This document shows, one piece after another, positions 24,919-32,405 of a stretch of DNA of 38,703 nt. The stretch is from positions 1-38,703 of the forward strand of contig CAMVOY010000020.1 of the NCBI GenBank assembly GCA_947169235.1. Direction: 5' to 3'. The position numbers were made by a program, and so were the translations under genes. This DNA is from an uncultured Lachnospiraceae bacterium. Lineage in GTDB: Bacteria; Bacillota; Clostridia; Lachnospirales; Lachnospiraceae. The notes below the pieces were generated by a model. The model did no database searches. It worked only from the letters and a program-made list of their open reading frames with translations, and was not told where the DNA came from. The stretch's first letter is position 1. Every line of letters begins with the position of its first letter.

Positions 24919-25209
24919 TCACTTTCCTGATGAACCGAAAGTATCGTCCTTCTTGTCATCATCTGTATCGAAATCATCGAACTCATCCTCGAAATCATCA
25001 TAATCGAAGTCTGCATCGAAATCTGCGTATTTCGGATTCATATAACGATAAACCGCATAGCAGATAGCTGCAACGGCAGCGACAGCACCGACGATCGCAA
25101 GAACTACGATAACCGGATGTCCCTTTTTAACTTCCTCCTGCCTACGGATTTTCTTAACAAGCTCATTAGCCTTTACTGCTTGAATAAGGTCTTCATACTT
25201 CTCTCTCAT
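24919..25209 (-). CDS. Small membrane protein with acidic tail, unknown function
   Basis: A 96-residue protein I do not recognise by name. An N-terminal charged helix (MREKYEDLIQAVKANELVKK) is followed by one membrane segment (about residues 31-54, rich in Val and Ala). The C-terminal 40 residues are very rich in Asp, Glu and Phe (DADFDYDDFEDEFDDFDTD), then DDKKDD and a GSSGK end. Topology is probably N-in or N-out with a single pass; it cannot be fixed by eye. The ATG ending at 25209 is preceded by GGAGG with 5 bases between. Its own promoter lies at 25270-25298, next to the end of pcrA. Confidence 0.75.
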   Translation of the reverse strand: MREKYEDLIQAVKANELVKKIRRQEEVKKGHPVIVVLAIVGAVAAVAAICYAVYRYMNPKYADFDADFDYDDFEDEFDDFDTDDDKKDDTFGSSGK

Positions 25210-25269
25210 AATGTCCTCCATTCCGGAATCCGCAAGCCGGATCCGCATTCACGTTCTATACTGATAACT

Positions 25270-25298
25270 ATATTAACATATTTGAAACAGGATTTCAA
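25270..25298 (-). promoter_or_regulatory. Promoter for the small acidic membrane protein gene
   Basis: On the minus strand TTGAAA (25293-25298) and TAATAT (25270-25275) are separated by 17 bases. The -35 box lies directly after the pcrA stop codon. Confidence 0.7.
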
Positions 25299-25299
25299 G

Positions 25300-27603
25300 C
25301 TATATTTTTTCAAGCTTTGCAAAAGATGAGAGGAGTTTTCTGGGACCGAAATCCTCAAAATCAACGGTAACCTCATAGTTTCCGCCCTTATCGACCATCC
25401 CGGTCACGGTTCCTTCACCGAATTTTACATGAGAAACGGTGTCTCCGACAGCATAATCGGGCTTTCCTGTATCGGATGCGGAGCCTGAAGAGGAGGAGCC
25501 TGAGCTCGTATTTCCCATACCCTTTGTGATGTATGGATTGTTTGAGAATATGTTGTTTTTGTTCTTCGGGGTCGATTTTCTTGCGGCTGTAGAGGAGTAA
25601 GTGCTACCACCTGATGCCGAGGGTGTATACCATCCGCCTTCATCGGCTGAAAAGCTTTGTTTTTTAGGCATGGCACCTGAAACCTGTTTAATCAGATATC
25701 TCGGTATTTCATGGATGAATCTCGATGGTCTGTTGAACTCGGTCTTGCCGTTTCTCATACGCTGGTTGGCGCCGGTCAGTGTCAGTAGTTTTTTCGCACG
25801 TGTGATACCGACATAGCAGAGTCGACGTTCCTCCTCGAGTTCTTCCTCATCGTCCATAAATATGGCGCTTCCGCCGGGGAAAACACCGTCTTCCATACCG
25901 ACCATGTAAACATAAGGGAACTCAAGACCCTTTGCACCATGCAGTGTCATCAGTTTTACCTGATCTGAATCCATATCCACAGTGTCTATATCCGCAACGA
26001 GTGCGATATCCTCCAAAAGACCTGAGAGCGTAGGCTCATCGGTTTCTTCTTCGTATTTTACCACTTTATCGATAAGCGATTCGATATTCTCGATGCGTGC
26101 TTCAGCCTCGGGAGTTTCTTCTGCTTCGAGCTCCTTCTGATAACCCGTTCTGTCGATGATATCACGGATAAGGCTTTCCAGAGAGAGTTCATCATAGCGA
26201 AGCGAGTCGATAAGCTCCAAAAAATCATTGATACCCTTCAGGCTTCTACCGGTCCCCGGGATCTCGGCAGCATGGGAGAGTGCGTCATAAAAAGAGATGT
26301 CGTTCATGGTCGCAAATCGAGAGATCTTTTCGATCGATGTCGCACCGACACCACGCTTGGGGACGTTTATTATGCGCTTTACGGCTATATCATCCGAACC
26401 GTTGTTGACTACTTTCAGATAGCAGATCAGGTCCTTGATCTCTTTTCTCGAATAGAAGTTTATGGCTCCGATGATACGGTACGGGATGCCCTCATATACG
26501 AGTTTTTCCTCGAAGATACGAGATTGTGCATTCGTACGGTATAAAACAGCAAAATCGGAATATGAGGCGCCTTCATCGCGGACCTTTTTACGTATATCTC
26601 CGGCTATGGTCTGAGCCTCCTCGTAATCAGTATCAAGTCTTGCATATATGATCGGGTCGCCTTCGCCTGCCTCGGTCCAAAGAGTCTTTTCTTTTCTTTC
26701 GTTATTATTTTTGATGACCTCGGATGCTGCAGCGAGGATATTTTTAGTGGAGCGATAGTTTTGCTCGAGACGGATGGTGGTAGTATTTGGAAACACCTTT
26801 TCAAAATTAAGTATATTGTGTATGTTTGCTCCACGGAACTTGTAGATCGACTGATCATCGTCGCCGACTACACAAAGGTTTTTGTACTTGGATGAAAGGA
26901 GTGCCAAAAGTTGAAACTGAGCAGTGTTCGTATCCTGGTACTCATCAACCATGATGTAGCGGAAGCGTTCCTGATAGTAATCGAGCACATCCGCTTCCTC
27001 GCGGAAAAGCTTTACGGTGAGCATGATAAGGTCATCAAAGTCAAGAGCGTTGTTTGACCTTAAACGTTTCTGATATTCGGTATAGATCTCTATATACCGT
27101 TTCATGTTGTAGTCAGACTCATTCTCACGGGCGAAGTCTTCGGGGAAGAGCATCTCATCCTTTGCGGAGGAGATCACGTTCAAAAATGTACGCTCCTTAA
27201 ACTTCTTTGGATCGAGCTCAAAGCTTTTGATTATCTCTTTCATAAGGGCTTTCTGATCATCGGAATCGTAGATGGAAAAATCCCTTTCATAGCCGAGTCT
27301 GTCTATATATCTGCGGAGGATCTTCACGCAGGTTGAGTGGAAGGTGGATACCCATATCTTATCAGCGGATTCACCGACCAGATTGTCAACTCGTTCACGC
27401 ATTTCACCGGCAGCCTTGTTGGTAAATGTCAGCGCCAGGATCTGATAAGGAGATATGCCGCGTTCAGCGATGAGATACGCGATCCTGTGCGTGATCACGC
27501 GGGTTTTGCCTGATCCGGCACCGGCAAGTAATAATAGCGGGCCGTCGCCATGAAGTACTGCGTCGCGTTGATTGTCATTTAAACCATAAAGCAAATCGCT
27601 CAT
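25300..27603 (-). CDS. pcrA: ATP-dependent DNA helicase PcrA/UvrD
   Basis: Superfamily 1A 3'-5' helicase for repair and plasmid/replication-fork processing, 767 residues. Motifs in order: Q motif LNDNQRDAV, Walker A AGAGSGKT (about 27-34), LTFTNKAAGEMRERV (Ia), DEYQDTN (II), GDDDQSIYKFRGA (III), LEQNYRST (IV), LMTLHGAKGLEFPYVYM (V) and VGITRAKKLLTL (VI). After the helicase core come a Ser/Gly-rich linker and a C-terminal Tudor-like region (VGDTVSHVKFGEGTV), which in Bacillus PcrA contacts RNA polymerase. GGAGG lies upstream of the ATG ending at 27603. No clear terminator follows; the next gene has its own promoter. Confidence 0.96.
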   Translation of the reverse strand: MSDLLYGLNDNQRDAVLHGDGPLLLLAGAGSGKTRVITHRIAYLIAERGISPYQILALTFTNKAAGEMRERVDNLVGESADKIWVSTFHSTCVKILRRYIDRLGYERDFSIYDSDDQKALMKEIIKSFELDPKKFKERTFLNVISSAKDEMLFPEDFARENESDYNMKRYIEIYTEYQKRLRSNNALDFDDLIMLTVKLFREEADVLDYYQERFRYIMVDEYQDTNTAQFQLLALLSSKYKNLCVVGDDDQSIYKFRGANIHNILNFEKVFPNTTTIRLEQNYRSTKNILAAASEVIKNNNERKEKTLWTEAGEGDPIIYARLDTDYEEAQTIAGDIRKKVRDEGASYSDFAVLYRTNAQSRIFEEKLVYEGIPYRIIGAINFYSRKEIKDLICYLKVVNNGSDDIAVKRIINVPKRGVGATSIEKISRFATMNDISFYDALSHAAEIPGTGRSLKGINDFLELIDSLRYDELSLESLIRDIIDRTGYQKELEAEETPEAEARIENIESLIDKVVKYEEETDEPTLSGLLEDIALVADIDTVDMDSDQVKLMTLHGAKGLEFPYVYMVGMEDGVFPGGSAIFMDDEEELEEERRLCYVGITRAKKLLTLTGANQRMRNGKTEFNRPSRFIHEIPRYLIKQVSGAMPKKQSFSADEGGWYTPSASGGSTYSSTAARKSTPKNKNNIFSNNPYITKGMGNTSSGSSSSGSASDTGKPDYAVGDTVSHVKFGEGTVTGMVDKGGNYEVTVDFEDFGPRKLLSSFAKLEKI

Positions 27604-27680
27604 ATGTCAAAAACCTCCGAAATATGTCAAAATAATACGAAATATAAAAATATTGCTAAAAGTTATAATATTCTACGACC

Positions 27681-27760
27681 GCGCCGAACGCTATGTGAGC
27701 TTTTATTCCTCGATCGCACATATTAAGTGCTCCTCGGAATAAAACTCACGCCGTCGGCGC
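27681..27760. repeat. Long palindrome between pcrA and the DUF1836 gene
   Basis: The left arm (27681-27709) and right arm (27735-27760) pair with few bulges: GCGCCGA with TCGGCGC, GTGAG with CTCAC, and TTTTATTCC with GGAATAAAA. It accounts for a third of the 241-base gap; the rest is AT-rich DNA that probably holds the pcrA promoter. Confidence 0.7.
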
Positions 27761-27844
27761 TGATTAGTTTGTTACATCTTTAAAGTGTTCCTTGGATGAA
27801 AGTATAGGGAGAAAAGCTCCGACAGCGTCCGATGCGCGGTTGTG

Positions 27845-28462
27845 CTACATATCTGCGAGGGTATCGTCAATCAAGCGCTCGACCATTTGCTTTTTAAGAT
27901 ACGCATCAAAAGAGAGGAGACAAATAAACGCGAATCTTGACAAATAATCCTTCTCATCATCATCCTTGACATCGCAAAACATCTCCTGGGAGGTCTGGAA
28001 CCTTCTCAGGACATCCTTTGTGAGCTTGTCCGTCATCTTTTTCTCCATGGTGAATATCTGGGCATAGATCTCATCTATGCTGATCGATTTGGACTTATCA
28101 TCATAGAACATTTCCTTCAGAGGATGAAAGATCTTTTGTATGTCATCTATGGAGAGGACATTTTTGAAATAGTATAAGAGTATCAGCAGGCACATGTGGT
28201 CCTTACTGTATTTTTTCTTGATTGGCGGCGGGAGCACATCGTTCTTGGTATAGTTATTGATCATCGTTTTCGTCAGGACCTTTTCCTCAGACGTGCGTCT
28301 GCAGGCCCCTAAGTGCAGATCCATGAATGTCGTCACCTGATCCATATATAATTCGATATCCGGGATGATCTCGGGATCGATATAATCAATCTCTTTCATT
28401 TTGTTAATGAGACCCATGAGACTCTCTTCAGTTTCAAGCTGTTTGTCTGATTTGGCTGCCAT
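27845..28462 (-). CDS. DUF1836 protein, putative MerR-like DNA-binding regulator
   Basis: A 205-residue cytosolic protein. The typical DUF1836 stretch is present: LTKTMINNYTKNDVLPPPIKKKYSKDHMCLLILLYYFKNVLSIDDIQ matches the MerR-like helix-turn-helix plus following helices (quoted by position: about residues 65-112; key parts are TKTMINNY and LPPPIKKKYS). The role of the family is not established; DNA binding is inferred from fold similarity. The ATG ending at 28462 has GGAGG just upstream; an in-frame ATG eight codons earlier lies before that site and is rejected. The gene is divergent from the methyltransferase operon. Confidence 0.85.
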   Translation of the reverse strand: MAAKSDKQLETEESLMGLINKMKEIDYIDPEIIPDIELYMDQVTTFMDLHLGACRRTSEEKVLTKTMINNYTKNDVLPPPIKKKYSKDHMCLLILLYYFKNVLSIDDIQKIFHPLKEMFYDDKSKSISIDEIYAQIFTMEKKMTDKLTKDVLRRFQTSQEMFCDVKDDDEKDYLSRFAFICLLSFDAYLKKQMVERLIDDTLADM

Positions 28463-28564
28463 ATGTCCTCCAATTGTATCCTGCATGAAATGCCCGCTGT
28501 GGGCACTTGATCAGGATCTCGTGATTTCTGATAGTGTACAGGCTATATATTACCACATTTATAC

Positions 28565-28593
28565 TTGAAAGTCCATCAGTTTTTCGGTATAAT
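28565..28593 (+). promoter_or_regulatory. Promoter of the methyltransferase-kinase-larE-surE operon
   Basis: TTGAAA (28565-28570) and a perfect TATAAT (28588-28593) are 17 bases apart. A 7-bp stem (CGTGACA 28601-28607 with 28617-28623) lies at the start of the predicted transcript. Confidence 0.85.
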
Positions 28594-28642
28594 ATAATCA
28601 CGTGACAAATGCTGTATGTCACGGAGAAAAGAGTGAGAGAAC

Positions 28643-29866
28643 ATGAGCAGAAAATCAAAAAAACGAATACCCGAAGGGCCGCAGAAGCCCTTTTGCATAC
28701 ATTTTCCTGAGTGCGGAGGCTGTCTATATCAGTATTTTTCCTATGAAGGGCAGGCTCATGAAAAACTGAATAAAGTTCAGAAACTGATATCTGAGGTATG
28801 CCCCGAAGCAGTTCCGAAGGAGTGCCTTGCTTCACCAAGAACGACCGGATATCGCAACAAAATGGAGTTTTCCTTTGGTGATGCCGAAAAAGACGGACCT
28901 TTGACACTGGGGCTGCATCAGAGAGGGAGTTTTTACAACATTGTTCCTATCAGTGATTGTCAGATAGTTGACAGTGATTTCAGAGCAGTTGTGTGGGCTA
29001 CGATGCAGTATTTCAGGGAGAAAGGACTCCCTTATGTTCACAAAAAGACCCATGAGGGATTTCTCAGACATTTGCTTGTAAGAAAGAGTGAGGCGAGCGG
29101 TGAGATCATGGTCGCATTGGTCACGAGCTCGAAGGATTGCCTTGAAGATGGTATTTACAGGCGTACGGAGTGGATCAATGATTATGTTGACCGGCTTTTG
29201 GTGCTCGATCTGTATGGACATATTTCCGGGATACTTCATATCGTAAACGATTCACTTGCCGATGTTGTTCAGTCTGATCACACAGAGCTTTTGTACGGAA
29301 AGGATCATATTACCGAGAATCTGCTCGGACTGGAATTTAAGATCACACCGTTTTCATTCTTCCAGACAAACTCGACCGGCGCTGAGGTTCTGTATTCGGT
29401 CGTGAGAGACTACATCGGAGATATTAACGGGATGACGGTCTTTGATCTGTATTCAGGAACCGGGACCATCGCACAGCTTTTGGCACCCGTTGCAAAAAAG
29501 GTAATCGGAGTTGAGATCGTAGAGGAGGCAGTAGCTGCGGCAAAAGAAAACGCCGCACTTAACGGACTTGATAACTGTGAGTTCATAGCCGGAGATGTTC
29601 TTAAGGTGATGGATGAGATCACTGAAACTCCGGATGTTATGGTATTGGATCCGCCGAGAGAGGGGATACATCCGAAAGCTCTCCCGAAACTCCTTTCGTA
29701 CGGCGTAAAGCATTTTGTATATGTATCCTGCAAGCCGGATTCGCTTGCAAGAGATCTGGTCTCGATACTTGAGGCCGGCTATCATCCGGTCAAAAGCGTT
29801 TGCGTAGACATGTTTCCATGGACTAAACATATTGAGACGGTATGTCTTTTTGAAAAATGCCAATAA
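28643..29866 (+). CDS. RNA m5U methyltransferase, TrmA/RlmD family
   Basis: SAM-dependent uracil-C5 methyltransferase acting on rRNA or tRNA; 407 residues. An N-terminal cysteine cluster (CIHFPECGGC, about residues 14-23) resembles the Fe-S site of the RlmD group, but the usual N-terminal TRAM domain is missing. The catalytic part shows FFQTNS, the SAM-binding FDLYSGTGTIAQ, VIGVEIVEEAV, the VLDPPREG motif and the nucleophilic cysteine in VYVSCKP. WTKHIETV is the usual C-terminal signature. It leads a five-gene operon with gaps of 12-25 bases. The ribosome binding site is weak (GAGTGAGAG). Target nucleotide (23S U747/U1939 type) cannot be decided here. Confidence 0.92.
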   Translation: MSRKSKKRIPEGPQKPFCIHFPECGGCLYQYFSYEGQAHEKLNKVQKLISEVCPEAVPKECLASPRTTGYRNKMEFSFGDAEKDGPLTLGLHQRGSFYNIVPISDCQIVDSDFRAVVWATMQYFREKGLPYVHKKTHEGFLRHLLVRKSEASGEIMVALVTSSKDCLEDGIYRRTEWINDYVDRLLVLDLYGHISGILHIVNDSLADVVQSDHTELLYGKDHITENLLGLEFKITPFSFFQTNSTGAEVLYSVVRDYIGDINGMTVFDLYSGTGTIAQLLAPVAKKVIGVEIVEEAVAAAKENAALNGLDNCEFIAGDVLKVMDEITETPDVMVLDPPREGIHPKALPKLLSYGVKHFVYVSCKPDSLARDLVSILEAGYHPVKSVCVDMFPWTKHIETVCLFEKCQ

Positions 29867-29891
29867 TTTTGAACATTGAGAGGAATACTGC

Positions 29892-32393
29892 ATGGAAGAA
29901 ATCTTCAAAAAGAACGGTATGTTAAGTGGGTCCCACCTGATAATCCTTATTGGAAATACAGTTATGTCATCTCTTCTCGTAGTCGAATCACTTCGAAACA
30001 GTTGGGAGACATGGGCTGTTGTTCTCATTTCGATCATGGGTATCATGTGCTGGGTCATGCATATAATCCAGTTCGGAACTGACAATGAGAGAACATGGAT
30101 ATATGCCATATGCATGATGATAACATTTTTCTATTATGGAGTCCATCCGACGAGCAGGTTTGATATGTCGGCCATAATGGGCGCTATTATTATGCTCTTT
30201 ACCATGGCCGGAGTGAGTGCACTCGTTCTGATGGCACAGGTCATATACTATGTAACACTTTCTTACAATATCATAGCATACTATATCAATGACGGAGCAT
30301 TTGATTCTCTTACCATCAGCAGGATAATCCTGCACGTTGTCGTTATGACACTGATCGCATGGTTCGCCAGGGTGATCATTCGCAAATGGATTCGAATGCT
30401 TGATGATATCGAAAAAAAAGTTGAAGACCTTTCAGGGTCGACAGAGAGGCTTGACGACTTTTTGGCTAACGCCTCTCACGAAATAAGAACTCCTGTCAAT
30501 GCTGTTATCGGTCTTACATCTGTTTGTGTCGATCGCGGCATAAATGAAGCTAACAAGGATGATGTCGAAGCTATCAGAAAAGCAGGAAGACGTGTGGCAA
30601 ATCAGATGAGCGACATCCTTGATTATTCTGAGATTGATAGAAATCTTTTGGTCACAAATAAAGAAAACTACATGATATCATCGCTTCTTTTTGATCTGGT
30701 ATCTGAGCTGAAACCTTATATCATTCCTGAGGTTGAGCTCGTTTTTGATGTGGATCCTTCGATCCCTTCAATCATGTATTCCGATGTAGTAAAGATTAAA
30801 AAAATACTCTGGCACCTGATCATGAACGGTCTGAAGTATACAAATGCCGGCGGTGTATATGTAAGATTGACTTCCGAAGAAGGACAGATTGATTCGGAGG
30901 TGAGTCTTTGTTTGGATGTGAGCGATACCGGTATAGGTATGAATCAGGAGGAAATTGAGCAGATCTATGACAGATTCTATCAGGTGGACTCCGGCAGGAG
31001 TCGTGTTAAAGGTGGCCTGGGTCTCGGTATGCATATCGTTAGTGGTTTTGTAAGAGCGTTGGGAGGATTTGTTACCATCAAAAGCGAGGTCGGAAAAGGA
31101 ACCACGGTTCATGTGTGTCTGCCGCAAAAGGTTATAGATCCGTCAAGTTGTCTGTCGTTAAGAAACCCCGAAAAAGTGACACTCGGTGCATTTTTCAGGT
31201 TTAATAAATACTCGATCCCTGCAGTCAGAGAGTATTACAATTCCATGGTCACAAATGTTGCCAAGGGAATGGGCGTGGGTATTCACGGTGTGGATTCGGC
31301 AGAAAACCTGAAAAAGGTAGTTGATACAACAGGAGTAACTCATATTTTTGTCGGTATGAAGGAGTATGAGTCTGCATCTGAGTACATTGAGAGTATAGCA
31401 GAAAAACTGCCGGTATTTCTGACCGCTGATCAGGGATATCCGCTTCCCGAAGGATCAAAGGTGAGATTCCTTGAGAAACCTCTGTACTGTTTCCCTATCA
31501 TATCGGCGATAAATGCAACCATGGAAGGCGGAGTATCTGACAATGTACGCATCATGCTTGACGGAGTACGTGCATTGGTAGTTGATGATGAGCCGATGAA
31601 CCTTATCGTTGCTAAGAGTATTTTCTCAGGATATGGCATGATAATTGATACTGCCGAGTCGGGACCCGAGTCTATAGATATGTGTGCCAAGAACGAATAC
31701 AACATCGTATTCATGGATCATATGATGCCGGGTATGGACGGCGTTGAGGCGATGAAGAGGATCAAATCTCTGACAAAGGGAAGGAGCGAGATGGCTATAG
31801 TCGCACTTACGGCAAATACGGTAAGTGCTGCGAGAGATATGTTTATGAAGGAAGGTTTTGATGGCTTTGTAGGAAAGCCTATAGAAACAATGGAGCTTGA
31901 AAGAACTCTTAAAAATGTGCTTCCGAAGAAATACATAAGATATGTTGAAGAGGATGATGTAAAGCCTGTTCAGAACATAAAAAAGACTGAAAGTGTGAGA
32001 AGTAAGCTCACAGTAAAAAATGATAATGAAAAAACTGATAAAGATTTCTCATCACTAAAAGCATTTGGTCTGGATTCGTCGATCGGACTGGGGTACTGTG
32101 ATGATGATATTGAGCTCTATTCAGAGATACTAAGGGATTTCGCCGGGAACGCTCCTGATATAAGAGCATATCTTGATGAAAAGCTTGCAAGTGAAAGCTT
32201 CGAAGAGTATGAGATAAAGATTCACTCAGTAAAGAGCACGTCCAGGATGGTTGGAGCGTCTGAGCTCGGAGATATCGCCGAACGGCTCGAGACGGCTTCT
32301 CATGAGGGAAGATTTGATGAAGTAAGAAAAGAACACGGTGATGCCATGTCAATGTACACAGGCCTTACTGAGGCTATAAATGCTATGCTGTAA
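29892..32393 (+). CDS. Membrane hybrid histidine kinase with pseudo-receiver, receiver and HPt
   Basis: An 833-residue sensor. The first 165 residues hold five or six membrane segments with very short loops, so the signal is probably sensed in or near the membrane. HisKA follows with H196 in NASHEIRTPVNA, then HATPase (LIMNGLKYTNAGG, DTGIGM, GGLGLGMHI). A region of about 425-545 (starting KVTLGAFFRF) has a receiver-like pattern without an acidic pocket. The true receiver (about 550-675) has VVDDEPMN and D609 in VFMDHMMPGMDG. The C-terminal HPt has H778 in KIHSVKSTSR. The ATG at 29892 follows GAGAGGA. The next gene, 12 bases on, encodes a second hybrid kinase; the two may work together. Confidence 0.92.
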   Translation: MEEIFKKNGMLSGSHLIILIGNTVMSSLLVVESLRNSWETWAVVLISIMGIMCWVMHIIQFGTDNERTWIYAICMMITFFYYGVHPTSRFDMSAIMGAIIMLFTMAGVSALVLMAQVIYYVTLSYNIIAYYINDGAFDSLTISRIILHVVVMTLIAWFARVIIRKWIRMLDDIEKKVEDLSGSTERLDDFLANASHEIRTPVNAVIGLTSVCVDRGINEANKDDVEAIRKAGRRVANQMSDILDYSEIDRNLLVTNKENYMISSLLFDLVSELKPYIIPEVELVFDVDPSIPSIMYSDVVKIKKILWHLIMNGLKYTNAGGVYVRLTSEEGQIDSEVSLCLDVSDTGIGMNQEEIEQIYDRFYQVDSGRSRVKGGLGLGMHIVSGFVRALGGFVTIKSEVGKGTTVHVCLPQKVIDPSSCLSLRNPEKVTLGAFFRFNKYSIPAVREYYNSMVTNVAKGMGVGIHGVDSAENLKKVVDTTGVTHIFVGMKEYESASEYIESIAEKLPVFLTADQGYPLPEGSKVRFLEKPLYCFPIISAINATMEGGVSDNVRIMLDGVRALVVDDEPMNLIVAKSIFSGYGMIIDTAESGPESIDMCAKNEYNIVFMDHMMPGMDGVEAMKRIKSLTKGRSEMAIVALTANTVSAARDMFMKEGFDGFVGKPIETMELERTLKNVLPKKYIRYVEEDDVKPVQNIKKTESVRSKLTVKNDNEKTDKDFSSLKAFGLDSSIGLGYCDDDIELYSEILRDFAGNAPDIRAYLDEKLASESFEEYEIKIHSVKSTSRMVGASELGDIAERLETASHEGRFDEVRKEHGDAMSMYTGLTEAINAML

Positions 32394-32405
32394 AGGAGTG
32401 CGTTT

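Noticed and set aside
25601-26544. Plus-strand frames antisense to pcrA
   Set aside because: They are shadows of the helicase gene without ribosome binding sites or recognisable domains.
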